A stretch of 64,000 nt of DNA from Hygrocybe punicea (GCA_963556145.1 OY744466.1:5379820-5443819); one strand, 5' to 3'. Shown: positions 43,886 to 55,858, counted from the stretch's first letter. A program made the numbers and translations. Notes: generated from the sequence alone by a model not told the origin.

Positions 43886-46671
43886 TTAGATCACAACCAT
43901 GGACTGAATAGGCTGCATCACCTCTGCCATGGTTGGCCTCTTCTTGGGATCCAGATGGCAACAGGTTTCGACTAAATCCCACAGCTGGTCGCTCATGGGG
44001 CTGTAGTATCGACGTTTAGGCAAAAGTCGAGCTTTTTGCGCAACAAAATAACCATTATGGGGTTTCGGATCCTCATCAATGAGTACCTACCAACATGAAA
44101 GGTGAACAGCCTCGAGAGGCGCAAATACTATGGCGGAAAACAAAGGGTGGCCAGACTCACTTGGAGCAAGACGAGAGCGTATGCATAAACGTCAGTTTCC
44201 TTGGTCACCTCCGGGCAAAAAGGCGGGACATCGTTGTCGACTGCATCCTCATCGATAACCATATGTATGTCGGGGAACAGTTCAGGAGCCATAAACTGAA
44301 GGGTCCCCACAGGCCTGGTGGTAAAACCTCGACAGCCCATAATTTTCGAGACACCAAAATCACATATGAGCGCTTCGTTATTCGGACCAATGAGCACATT
44401 TGACTATAAAACAATTGCAACGCATAATGAGCGACCATAACGTATGCCGACGTACAAAGAGTACTAACCCCCTTGAGGTCACCGTGAATCACATTCCGTG
44501 AATGGAGATATCTCAATCCACTTGTAAGACCAAGCGCCTGCCAGTGGCCGATCAATCAGGGTGGTATTACATCAACCATCATAGATTTCCACGCACTATG
44601 TGCTTCCTATCGGCATCAGAGTGATGTTTAAGATAGTGTACCACGTCGCGAGACGGACAGTGAGGGGATATAAGTGCGGGAAATAGACCAAACTCGCGGG
44701 AGATGCCTAGAAAAGGTAACACGTTTGGATGGCAGAGCGTGTTCCAAATTTTTGCCTCTCGGTCGAGCCGCTACGTAGAGGTTAGCAAACATGAAATACG
44801 TTTTCAAAGGGAACTCCCAGGCGGAGACATACCCTATTGATTGTTTCGACGATGCTACAATCATCATCCCTGAATCCAGGAATACGGATGATCTTGATGA
44901 CAACCTGGTGCACCGAACCGGGGAAATTTCGAGGTAACTTGAATGAATCCTAAAACTCACAGTTATGTCATCATCCGCGCACGTTGTGGATTTGCCCCGG
45001 TATACGTCTGAAAAGCCACCTCGAGCGAACGAATATTGGTCTGCTTTTTGAAATTGACCACAGAGATCCTACAAATAACGCAAGACTGGTGAATAATTGT
45101 ACAAGAGCCGAGAAGAAGTACCGACTGGGCATGACTGAAGATCTGTTGGTGGCATTTCGCCGTGATAGACATTTGATAACGAAGAAACACACTGATTGAC
45201 CCCCGTAGCCTTTAATCAGAAATATACTAAGGCCTTCATAACGCACAAAATTCGCACTCACTGAACACTGCAGAAGCTGATTGGTTGAGGCGACAGCTAC
45301 AAACAAAAGGTTTCTTAGATATGCCTTGCGAGAAAGATTCGAAAAGCGAGACTGAGTAGAGGAAGCGATACAGCTACGGGCCTACCTTCGCTGAAGTGAG
45401 TGGGATCACGGTTGTCAATGAATCTCGCCAATCCGGAGCTGCTCATTTGTTGGCTTCTATTACCCTTCGAGCGACGGACGGGACCACTAGAATTACGACT
45501 TAGAAGTAATGTGGCCGTAGTACTGCCTGGCAAGGGACGATCAGTGGACGATCTGAGCATGGCCGTTGGAAGCTGTTCGTCGGTGGACTTCAGAGGGGGG
45601 CAGAAACGTGCGCGCGCGAGTATAGGACCTACTGTAGGGAGGAGACTATCGAGGAGAGCTATATGACGAGAGTCATTATTGACAACATAATCCAGAAGAA
45701 GAGGCGCATCGGCGGGCCCTGGGCTATCGTGGGCAGGATCTGTATACGATTGAGCCCTCGGAATTAGCTGAGCCGTTGGAGCGCATTGCAGCGGTGAGGT
45801 TGGATTGGACGTCGGTGGAGAGGAAAGAGAAGGAGATGTAGAGCGGGAACTAAGAAGAGACTCGGAAGGCGAATATGTGGAAGGGGCAGGGGACGTGGAA
45901 GTGGAGGGGTGCTGAATAGACTGATGAGTTGGAATTCGATGGGACCCCTTCGGATAGGGTTTATTCATCCGGACGTATGAATGCAGGCTGAAATACTTGG
46001 TCAATAAGAAACTGAGCGTCGCAATGTTGATCGATTACTCACCGCCTCAAGACCCCGATCATATCCTCCATAACCGCCGACAGTTCCAGAATTCTCGGTA
46101 CGCCTTTACTGCTTTCGTGCAAGCTCTCAAGGTCAGAAATGTGGTAGATATCCGAGAATTTGTATACGACTGCGGTCGATGAGGAACGTATCAAGGATAA
46201 CCTGTGGGCGGTGAAGTCTGGGTAGGACTTAATCTTGAGGCTGTTACTGTGATCGCTGATTTCGTCCTCTGGATAGAGATGCTGAATGTGGACGATCGTG
46301 CCGTGTTCGTTCACAATGCCAAATCCGTACACAGGATATGTTCCTCTAGAAAAATAGCGCGTGAGGACAATCTTGTCATCACAGGTGCGTGCAAAGGAGA
46401 ACTCGAATGGAAGAAATAAAGTAGACAGGGGAACCCACCGTTCATATATAACCATGCGACCTTCGAAACCTTGTTTCTCCTCCTGATTTCCGTCAAGGAC
46501 ACATCTGACGCTGTCGAACCGAGCGAATGTCGAGACAATGAAAGGATCTCGCCTCTGTAACGCAGAGAACTCTGATGGCCCTCCAAGGGGAGTCTCACTG
46601 AGTTGCTGGCAAACCGGCGCAGAGGGAAATTGTCGACCTCGTAGCCCATTGTACAGATAATTGTCGTGCAT
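43886..46671 (-). CDS. Protein kinase K1 with a novel N-terminal region and Ser/Pro-rich linker
   Basis: The N-terminal exon (46671 to about 46043) encodes about 210 residues of unknown fold (STFARFDSVRCVLDG, RMVIYERWVPLSTL, SYPDFTAHRLSLIRSSS). A Ser/Thr/Pro-rich linker follows (about 46010-45390). The kinase domain starts near 45065: FARGGFSDVYRG (glycine loop), then VVIKII (ATP-binding Lys). Further exons carry LDREAKIWNTLC, NVIHGDLKG (catalytic loop with HGD instead of HRD), LICDFGVSKI (DFG), GTLQFMAPELF (APE) and a terminal DPKKRPTMAEV. It stops at 43886. This is a TKL-like Ser/Thr kinase of the type expanded in Agaricomycetes, with about nine exons. It is divergent to K2 at 47.1 kb. Exon joins between 45390 and 45070 are uncertain. 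Confidence 0.7.
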
Positions 46672-47103
46672 AGAGGGATAGGGAGGTATAAGAGCCGAAT
46701 CGATAACCCGAATATGGTTTATGAATAACGGTTGACACTACCACGTTTTGGCTGAGCCATCTACAACGAGGCATCGGCATGGATATCGTTCTTGGTGGCA
46801 AGTTGGTGCATACAAAATTTTGGTGAGATTTTGAAGGCATCCCCTACATTGCACTGGCTCAACGACCACGCACTGGTATACACTGGTACACTCGAAAACG
46901 CGTCAATCACCGTAGTAGGACATTTCTCGGGCTCGGGCTTTGCATTGAACTTGTCACGTGGCTATCGATAATGAAAGCCTCACCGAAACGTCAAGGCTGC
47001 CAGTGGTTTGCAATGTCGTTTCCCGGGCCCTTATCCGGTTCACGTTGTACACTCATGGCGTCTTCAAAACCCATAATCAAGGATCCAGCCTCCCTATTCT
47101 TCA

Positions 47104-49782
47104 ATGTCGCACATGCCCCACAATTATCTGTACAATGGGCTACAAGGTCGACCACTTCCATCTGTGCCGGTATGCCAGCAACTCGGAGGGCCATCAGAGT
47201 TGTCTGTGTTAAAGAGGCAAGATCCTTTCATTGTCTCGACATTCGCTCGGTTCGACCGCGTCAGATGTGTCCTTGAGGGAGATCAGGGGGAGAAACAAGG
47301 TTTCGAGGGTCGTATGGTTGTATATGAACGGTGGGTTCCTCTGTCCACTTTATGTCTTCCATTCGAGTTCTCCTATGCCTTCCTTCACACCACGATACTG
47401 TCCGCTTCCAAGGAGTGGATTGTATTTCATGGTCTATGCAAATAGACCACATTGATCATGTGGCAATGAGATCTGTGTCCTGACACCCTTATTTTATAGA
47501 GGAGTATATCCCCCATATGGATTCTGTATTTTGAATGAGGGCACGATCGTCCACATTCAGCATTTCTATCCAGAGGATGACATCAGCGATCACAGTAACA
47601 GCCTCAAGATTAAGTCCTACCCAGACTTCACCGCCCGCAGGTTATCTTTGATACGTTCCTCATCGACCGCAGTCGTATACAAATTCTCGGATATCTACCA
47701 CATTTCTGACCTTGAGAGCTTGCACGAAAGCAGTAAAGGTGTACCGAGAATTCTGGAACTGTCGGCCGTTGAGGAGGATGCTATGATTGGGGTCTTGCGC
47801 CGGTGAGTAATCGATCAACGTTGTGATGCTCAGTTTCTTATCGGCCAAGTCCTTCAGCTTGCATTTATCCATCAGGATGAATAAACCCTACACGAAGGAG
47901 TTTATGTCCGGGTCCAATCGGCTTCCGACTCATCAGCCTCTTCTTGGCACCATTCATGTTTCAATTGCCAATCCCCCCTCTCCTGCCACATCATATTCTT
48001 CTTCACCGTCACCCTTTTTCCCACCCTTCGCCTACCCTGTATTGGACACGCCTCCCACTTCCGCAGCACCTTCTCGGTCCTCATCTCCGTTCCGTACCGT
48101 CCCCTTACATTCCCCTCGTCCCATCCGAGGCGGTGAAGACTATCGCCGTACTGTGCTTCTCAAACCCAAACCACATCACGTCGATAGCTTGTGCGTTCCC
48201 TCTGTAAGGCAAGACCCTCTGAACTCTACAAGCGGGCTGGCTCCGCGTAGTAATGGTATAAAGTCACTTCGGGTTCGTACTGGTCTTCATACCAAGCGAA
48301 ACACACACCAGCCGCTGCCAAGTTCTGGATTAGCCCAACTCTCTTGTGTGACCACTGGCTCGAGCGAAGGTAAGTTTGTATACTCTACTTGGTTGCGCCG
48401 CCTTCTACCATGATGCATCCTTTCTCTCATAATTCTCGCCTTATCGAATACTTTGCCGCCTCGCTTAAATCCAGCAGTCCCAACCGTCGCCTCGAGAAGT
48501 GACCTTCCGCCCTGTCCGGTTAGTAGGATTCCAATAGCGAAAGCATGAAATATTACTCATTATTTCGCAGGAAATTGGAGACGTTGTTTGGAGGAGCAAC
48601 GAGAATCCTTTTGCCTGTGGCGGCTTTTCGGACGTCTTCGAGGGGCGAATGCAGATGCCTTCGGGGGATATCATCCCTGTTAGTCTCCTCGTGAACTTTG
48701 TCAACCGATTCTGATTTCCTCGAACAGGTTGCCATCAAGGTATTACGTCTTCAGGGTTCAAACGATGACAAAGACGAATTGACGAAACTCGATACGGTGT
48801 GTATCCTATTGTGCACGTCTTTCTGGCTGTCTATCCTCACCCGTATGTGTAGCGGCTCGACCGAGAGGCAAAAATTTGGAACACCCTCTGCGATCCAAAC
48901 GTGTTACCTTTTCTAGGCATCTCACGCGAGTTTGGTCTATTTCCCGCACTTATATCCCCTCACTGTCCGTCTCGCGACGTGGTACACTATCTTAAACATC
49001 ACTCTGATACCGATAGGAAGCACATAGTGCGTGGGAATCTATGATGGTTGATGTAATACCACCCTGATTGATCGGCCACTGGCAGGCGCTTGGTCTTACA
49101 AGTGGATTGAGATATCTCCATTCACGGAATGTGATTCACGGTGACCTCAAGGGGGTTAGTACTCTTTGTACGTCGGCATACGTTATGGTCGCTCATTATG
49201 CCTTGCAATTGTTTTATAGTCAAATGTGCTCATTGGTCCGAACGGCGAACCCCTCATTTGTGATTTGGGCGTCTCGAGAATTATAGACTGTCGAGGTTTT
49301 ACCACCAGACCTATGGGGACCCTTCCATTTATGGCTCCTGAACTGTTCCCCGACATCAATATGGTTATCGATGAGGATGCAGTTGACAACGATGTCCCGC
49401 CTTTTTGCCCAGAGGTAACCAAGGAAACTGACGTTTATGCATACGCTCTCGTTTTGCTCCAAGTGAGTCTGGCTACCCATTGTTTGTCGCCATATTTCCC
49501 ATATTTCCCCTTTCACGTTGATAGGTACTCATGGGCGAGGATCCGAAACCCCATCATGGTTATTTCGTTGCGCAAAAAGCTCGCCTTTTACCTAAACGTC
49601 GATATTACAGCCCCATGAGCGACCAACTATGGGGCTTAGTCGAAACCTGTTGCCATCTGGATCCCAAGAAGAGGCCGACTATGGAAAAGGTCTGGCGGGA
49701 TATTCCGTGGACTTGGTATGAGCTATCTTTCGGATTACCCAATGACGATGGCACTGAATGTCTGGATGTACCCCGCAGTTAA
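47104..49782 (+). pseudogene. Protein kinase K2, inverted paralogue of K1, broken N-terminal region
   Basis: The N-terminal region matches K1 (NYLYNGLQGRPLPS, FEGRMVVYERWVPL) but is disrupted between about 47380 and 47540. Short deletions put TAG/TGA in all useful frames. It then resumes with GTIVHIQHFYPEDDISDHSN to about 47806, and a Ser/Pro-rich linker follows. The kinase part looks intact: FACGGFSDVFEGR, VAIKVLR, HGDLKG, LICDLGVSRI (Asp-Leu-Gly in place of DFG), FMAPELF, and KKRPTMEKVWRD, with a stop at 49780-49782. A shortened transcript starting downstream could still give a kinase. From about 48848 to 49220 it is almost identical to K1 including introns, while the upstream exons and introns differ. 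Confidence 0.65.
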
Positions 49783-49784
49783 TG

Positions 49785-50095
49785 GCGCCACGTCGTTCGC
49801 TGTTGCTATTATTTGCGCTGTGGTGCTCTTGGGCGATCATTGCAAGCTTCTCAAAACCAAAAACGAGAAGTTCAAGTTCATCCACAGCATAACGTGATCT
49901 AAGATCATAAGGCTGGCTATGTATGATGAGTCTAGCTATTGTTATGTAGCACAGGCCGACCCCTGCGTACACTCCTTTGCAAATTCAACAATTTAAAGGT
50001 ACTGTAAATTGATGCCAATATATATGGATTTTAAAGACAGGGATTAGAGAGTTTACAATTGTTGCCCACTGGATCTCAAGAAAGACGACCAATCA
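49785..50095. other. Intergenic stretch
   Basis: It lies between the 3' end of K2 and the decayed membrane-protein copy. No supported gene. Confidence 0.5.
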
Positions 50096-50940
50096 TCAGC
50101 TCAACACCCCATACCCACCGGTGTTAATCAGCACATTATCTTTGCCCTCCAGAATCCATATGTCCATAGCCTGCAGTAATCGGCCAAAATGCTGATTTTG
50201 AACAAGGTTGCTGGGCCCAGTAAAGACTCGGACATATGGGGTCGTTGAATTATCAAGTTCACACAGTACTGAGTGAAATCCCGGCATGAACATGATGTTG
50301 GGAGACATTAATGAATAGACCTCTTGATGATGAACATAAAAATTTGAACACATAAATGTTTCATTTTGCACCTGCTTTGCCGCCACCGGTGAGGTTGCTC
50401 GATCGGCTGACCCAAGAACGACGGTAGTCGAAAATACCGCCAAAGTCCTCCCACTGAAACCAACCAAGACGCCGGTGATACACGCCACACTCAAGAAGAC
50501 ATAGATGGGGTGAAGGGCATCGAGGACGTAGAGAGCGACCATGTATGGGGCAACGACAAGTAGATCGAAAGCGACTTTACAAAGATAACGCAAGGGGAGA
50601 TGATTGTAGACAGCGGAAAGACCAGAAGAACGAGGTAGGAGAGCTTTGAGAGGAATGCAACGAGTCTTGAGACGATTGGTGTGATGTTGGGCCGATTGTT
50701 GCCCAAGTTGACGAAGAATGTGCGTTTCATGTCGAACCCGAGTGTGTGCTGAACGTCAGAGAGAACGTGAGGCGGTAACATTGTGCCGACGCAGCCAAAA
50801 AAGGGACCGATGATGGGAAAAGTGATCGTAGCTTGCCGAGCTCGGAGTATTTCTTGCAGAACTTGTCGCCCCAGTGAGAGATGCAGTGAGCTTCGCCGAA
50901 GACGGCGGTGAGAAAGTTCTTCATGAATTCGGGTGATCAA
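50096..50940 (-). pseudogene. Decayed copy of the small multi-pass membrane protein at 31.2 kb
   Basis: The minus-strand frame from 50593 contains VAFDLLVVAPYMVALYVLDA and ACITGVLVGFSGRTLAVF, near-identical to the 31-kb gene. The part upstream (about 50690-50600, LVAFLSKLSYLVLLVFPLST) is in another frame with a stretch missing, and the C-terminus runs on into flank (KQVQNETFMCSN). The 3' flank is also shared. The piece at 50940-50720 has no counterpart in the intact gene that I can see. Confidence 0.7.
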
Positions 50941-51059
50941 AATGGGGGAGGGGGTTTCAGGTGTTCAAGGCACATCTCGGGGGGGGGGGTTAATATGACT
51001 TGGAACTTGCAGTTTTGAATGTCCTGGGTAGGACATAAGGGTTACATGGAACAAATGTC

Positions 51060-51435
51060 AGATCGGCATGTTACCTTGTGGGGCTGTGGCGTATAGTTGT
51101 CGGCATTGACAGCAGTCGCGGTAAAGCCCATATCCTGGAATTTTTGTGCCTGGATATGATGGTTACATGCTAAGGCGTCAAGGGGCACAAAAACTCACCT
51201 GTTCCGCCGCGAGCTCATTTAAGGGTGAAATTACAAGTACCATTTTTGTCTCAGTCTCGTCTGGAAGCAGAGGCATGACAAACGGCATCATTTTGCCAGC
51301 GCCGGTCCCTGCAATCACGATGGAGTCGAGGCCGAGTTTACGGAGGGCTTCAGTTACGTCGACCTGCCATTTGTGGGGAATTTTACCGGGGCAGACCTGC
51401 CTAAATTTATCGTCGATCATTTCGCGTCGCTTCCG
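51060..51435 (-). pseudogene. RecQ-like DEAD/DEAH helicase fragment
   Basis: Minus-strand 51420-51178 encodes a helicase start, with SIVIAGTGAGKMMPF (Walker A, where Thr/Ser after Lys is replaced by Met) and MVLVISPLNELAAEQ (motif Ia). After a probable intron it continues about 51150-51065 with QKFQDMGFTATAVNAD. The DEAD/DEAH box and the second RecA domain are absent, because the sequence ends near 51060. Such partial helicases are widespread in mushroom genomes. Confidence 0.65.
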
Positions 51436-51729
51436 AGTCGTATTTTCGAGAAGTAAAGGCGGCCAAACGTTCCGTCTCAGGCAGAGAGGGTGCCATACCT
51501 TGGGAATCCATGATCGGAGGGGTCGAAGGAGTCGAAAACGCGCTCGCGTCGTGGGGCAGTATAGCTTAGTGGGCAGGCTATCACATTACATAATTACTTA
51601 TCTACACCCACTGTACTTCGGCGAAGCTCACCAGACTATCGAACGGAGGACCTTTGCATGAAAATTTGACAGTCCGACACAGAAATCTCCGGGGTATAGT
51701 CGAGCTTGCGACTAGCAGGAGAGGGGGTA
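51436..51729. other. Stretch without a recognisable gene
   Basis: An open frame across 51146-51661 on plus is antisense to the helicase fragment and has no domain. I checked for a tRNA near 51555 and found no cloverleaf. Confidence 0.4.
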
Positions 51730-52200
51730 TTAGCAATTGAAACCTGAATGGCACCTCGGAGGTCGATTGGACCCGGACATAAACTCCTTCGGGTAGGGTT
51801 TATTCATCCTGATGGATAAATGCAGGCTGAACGACTTTGCCGATAAGAAACTGACTATCACAACGTTGATCCACCGGCGCAACACCCCCATCATAGTATC
51901 CTCCTCAACGGCCACTTTCGTGCAAGCTCTCAAGGTCAGATATGTGGTAGACATCCGAGAATTTGTATACGACTGCGGTCGATGAGGAACGTATCAAAGA
52001 TAACCTGTGGGCGGTGAAGTCCGGGTAGGACCCAATCTTGAGGCTGTTACTGTGATCACTGATACCGATGTCTTCCTCTGGATAGAAATGCTGAATGTGG
52101 ACGATCGCGCCCTCATTCAAAATACAGAATCCGGTGTCAGGACACAGATCAATTCGTGGTCTATTTGCATTGTGATTGACAGACGGGAACCATCCAAGCC
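51730..52200 (-). pseudogene. Third, truncated copy of the K1/K2 N-terminal region
   Basis: Minus-strand pieces match the K genes: GAIVHIQHFYPEEDIGISDH, PDFTAHRLSLIRSSSTAVVY, and SLHLSIRMNKPYPKEFMSGS near 51790. Part of the exon end (VPRILELS) is deleted and the kinase domain is missing. Its left part resembles K2 more than K1. Confidence 0.7.
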
Positions 52201-52358
52201 CTTCCTTTCGCTGACTATATAGCTACAATCCATCAACGGGCCAGGATTGCCATTCCATTATGGCATATGGCTGTTCAACCCTAAGCTGGAAATCCTTCAA
52301 ATGTAACTGGTATTCACCACTGGGTCGAATTGTTCCCAAATTTTCTTCTTCACTACCC

Positions 52359-53602
52359 ATGCGATCGTCAGAATTTCCTGCTGTAACGGCGCCTGCAGTT
52401 CTTCTACTTCTCATTGCTCTTCCGACTCAGGTGCGAGCACGCAATGTCGCAGTGCTCGTCACAATGTCGTGCTTGATCGCCTCTGGCATCGCGTACTTGG
52501 TCAACCCCGTGGTCTGGTCTGGGAATGTCCGTGACGTCGCCCCAATCTGGTGTGATATCAGTCAGTCTGCTTTGGTTCGGCGCCGCCGTTCAGTGGATGA
52601 ACTGAAGACCGCTATAGGTAGCACAATTTTGTTCTTCAGCCACTACGGGATAGAGTGCGCAGTGCTGTGCATCTGCAAACGTCTTGAATGGATCACATCA
52701 TCCCGCGGCGCGAACACACAGAATCGGACTCTCTTCGAGGTTGTGGTTTGCTGTGTCCTCCCGACCCTTTCCATCCCACTCCGTATATTCACGTTTCTTG
52801 CATCATTTCTCACCGACTAATATGCCTTCAAAGGATATTCCTTGTCAACGAACCGCTATATGATCATGGAAAATTTAGGCTGCCTCCCTGCTTTTCAACC
52901 CTCAAAGTTCACAATGGCGCTCGTGTTCGGTCCTCAACTTTTATTATGCTTCATAATGCTCAGCTTTGCATGTGAGCCTCTGATCCCTATTTCAATCCAA
53001 TCTGTTCATTCTCGCTCACGATTTCCTGCTTCTAATCTTCAGGCAAGACCATTCTGAACCTATTCCGCCTCAGATATTCTCGCTCGACCAAAGCCCAGTC
53101 TACCCTAACTCAGTCTCGCTTCCTCCGCCTTCTTATTTTCTGCATCATGGTATGCCTCTGGGCCCCAATCGTCATTCCACTCATGTTCTACCATAGTCTC
53201 CTAGTTGCTATTCTTCCTTGGCCTGGCTGGGCAGCTGTACACGCCCACTTCTCCCGTCCCCTCGTTCTGCCAACATTCATTATAATCCCAGCACTGCAGC
53301 AACTGCAGTCGGTCTTTTTCAGCGCGTATGCCATCACCGCGTACATGGCTGTCGTTCTCCTTGCATCCAGCGAAGAAGTGTACAATGATTGTCGGCGCCC
53401 ATGGATCTTCCTCGTGCAGAAATTCACACAACATCGCGATGCATCTCAGAAGCTGAGGGGTCATGCTTCCGAGGGGTCTCACACGTTCACGAATACAGCC
53501 TCGCAGGAGATACCACTGGCAATTATCATCATCGGACGTGATGATGGAGCGGAGAAGCCTCCCGATGTGTCCAGTCACCCAATTCTATTTACCGACCCAT
53601 GA
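52359..53602 (+). CDS. Ste3-type fungal pheromone receptor (7-TM GPCR)
   Basis: The first coding piece from ATG 52359 gives helix 1 (FPAVTAPAVLLLLIALPTQV) and helix 2 (VAVLVTMSCLIASGIAYLVN), followed by the family-typical PVVWSGNVRDVAPIWCDI. Later exons give LCICKRLEWITSSRGANTQN, FEVVVCCVLPTL, FTMALVFGPQLLLCFIML, KTILNLFRLRYS, SRFLRLLIFCIMVCLWAPIV and the last helix region (QSVFFSAYAITAYMAVVLLA). The cytoplasmic tail is about 60 residues. Introns at about 52793-52843 and 52972-53042 are canonical; the join between CDI and LCIC is unclear. These receptors sense lipopeptide mating pheromones and signal through a G protein to the MAPK pathway. In Agaricomycetes they define the B (P/R) mating locus or are non-mating paralogues. 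No CaaX pheromone gene was found nearby. Confidence 0.85.
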
Positions 53603-53925
53603 GTATGCTGTCTTCTGATATTCCATGCGTAGAACCTGGGACCACCATACGCTTGTCATCTCCATAATGCCGTAGCCAACTGAACGAAACAATATTGTCC
53701 TACCCGATCGCTGCTCCCTTGAATATTTATATTTGTAATGGAGGTCGCACCGATTTATTCATACCTCTGAGCAGATGTCCGAAGAGACGGTAAGGACTCG
53801 GACAGAAACATAACCACAAGGAGGTCTGACGTTGTAGAGACGGGATAACGCTGATAAACAAATTCATATTACGTAATATTTTCGTCACTTGTCAGAACCA
53901 CTCAAACTTCGCCAACTTGAAGACC
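53603..53925. other. Intergenic stretch
   Basis: I scanned both strands for a short ATG frame ending in a CaaX box (pheromone precursor) and saw none. No other gene is supported. Confidence 0.5.
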
Positions 53926-55395
53926 ATGCCTTCGACTTCGGACATGCCTGGAAGTGGTGGACTCTCGGTCAGCGAGGAAATGCTTGTAATCCTTCGACAA
54001 CCTGGATACCTCAGTATGGAAATGGGAGGCCAGAAACTGAGAGAATTATATCAAGAAGGTGGCCAAAGCTATTGTTCGGATGGAGTTTACTGTGACCCAA
54101 ATTCTTCATCAAATCTCCAGCGTCGATGAATTTTAGCGCGACCCTTCTTTCTCGCTTGGCTACCAACTGCTACCTAGGACTTCTCAGAAACGTAATCGAG
54201 GCACGTTTTACATCCATGCTATCCTCATCCTAAGCATGAAAGTGGGCTAAAATATCTATTTACCTGTAGCTTGTAGAGAGCGGGATCGGTCCTGATCTCA
54301 CTGGAACCGAGACTCCCTTCAAGTTTGGTTATGCCACGATCGTTGTTGCCGGTGCTCAGCGGGTGGAGGCTCTTTCTGGTGAACCTCTCGAGCACGTTGA
54401 TGTTTTAAAGTATCTTGTTGCGAAAGGAACGCCGATTGATAAGGAAGATATTGTGGGACTAACAGCTCTACACCATGCAAGCATGAATCTCTCTACCAAG
54501 GACGAACTCATCCGTACCCTGCTCGAATGTGGGGCAAATCCCAACCATCAGAATCGTTACGGTGAAGTTCCGCTGCTTGCCGCGTTTCAGACGAACCAGA
54601 TTGGCGCGGTCAACTTGCTCATGGAGTTCAGTGCAGACTTGGAAATAGCGGACGCAGACGGCGTCAAGCCGTCCACAATGTTCCTTCGTACCGGGCCACA
54701 AGTCACTGCTGCTGTTAGAAAATGGATCAGGAAAAGAAACGGGGAGGAAGCACTGAGGGAAGAGAAGCAGTGCGAAGGTTGCTGTGTCAAGGGTGATGGT
54801 AGAAAATTATCGCTTTGTGCCAAGTGCCGCGTTGCACGTTACTGTTCGTCGGAATGTCAGCGTGAGTGACGATGTGATTATTATTATTTTTGAAACAACT
54901 CCTTACCATCCAGGTTCCCACTGGCCTGTTCACAAGAAGTCGTGTCAACCGTTTTCAGTGTCAAATACTGTCACTCTGAAGCCTTCCTATGGCCAATATG
55001 GAGCCACTATACCGACGGCGGATTTCGTGCGTAATTTCCTCGGTATCCCAACGACGCAGGTTCCTAGCAGCCACAACCGCTCGGCCCACACGCCAAAGTC
55101 ACTCCCGTCCAAGTCGAAAAGCATAGTCATCAAAGTACAGGTTCCGTACGATCCAATTAATCAATCGGCTATCAGCCCGGCCAAGCAAGACGGCAATCTG
55201 CTGGTGTATACCAAGAAGCGAGATTTCGTTTGTGCTGTTCGGAGAATGGATGACCCGGTGAGCTATGATCGTATCTCGCAGGTTGTCAAGACCCGAGGTG
55301 TGGGGGCTGCAAAGGCCTATTTTGTTGCGGAGCTCAAGAGCAAAGATGAGCTAGTTGTGAAGGTGTCGGAAGTTTTGGCTGAACAACCTTTCTAG
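53926..55395 (+). CDS. Ankyrin-repeat and MYND zinc-finger protein
   Basis: Exon 1 starts at ATG 53926 (MPSTSDMPGSGGLSVSEEML, then MEMGGQKLRELYQEGG). After one or more introns (acceptor about 54274) the frame LVESGIGPDLTGTETPFKFG continues to 54869. It includes ankyrin repeats (DIVGLTALHHASMNLS, NHQNRYGEVPLLAAF, LEIADADGVKPSTMF) and a MYND finger (CEGCC..., LCAKCRVARYCSSECQ). That finger is completed after an intron by SHWPVHKKSC. The C-terminal 150 residues are unique to the family, ending at 55395. MYND domains mediate protein-protein contacts. The short piece between exon 1 and 54274 is unresolved. Confidence 0.8.
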
Positions 55396-55858
55396 ACGTT
55401 TGAGACTACGTATATTTCTTTTAAGCGGGTCTTCCTACTCATCGATCATGAATTATCACCACTCTGCACCCATTTTCCGTGCATCAGGAAGAGCCAAAAA
55501 ATAATATTATAAAAAACTCGGAAATGCAGGTATTTTTTGGTGGACCTGGTATTGCTTCAATTTGCTTGTTGTGTTGGTCGGAGATCTTCAGCCAAGGAAC
55601 AACAGCCAAGGGTGGCGGAACGGGAATCCCGGCCTTAAGATCTTTTAGGTCAACAGATCCATGCACAGCATAAATGAGGGAGAAGGGGTACGGGAACATA
55701 CAGCGAGGTTGCGACGGCCAATGCTGGAGCCAGCACCGAGCCTAAGTAGATTTGTTTCCGCGCATACAGGGGCCACTGGCACGTGATCTAAACATACTAT
55801 ATATAGCAGGAGGGTATATATATTGGACGCGAAAATTCTCGTCCCGCCACCCTCTGCA
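55396..55858. other. Intergenic stretch with TATA-like motifs
   Basis: Minus-strand frames (55699-55484, 55887-55645) show no domain. TATATATAGC at about 55799 and TATATATAT at 55816-55824 precede the start codon at 55859 by 35-60 bp and may be its promoter. Confidence 0.4.

Noticed and set aside
53601..53925. Pheromone precursor gene next to the receptor
   Set aside because: Short ATG frames were inspected on both strands. None ends in a Cys-aliphatic-aliphatic-X box.
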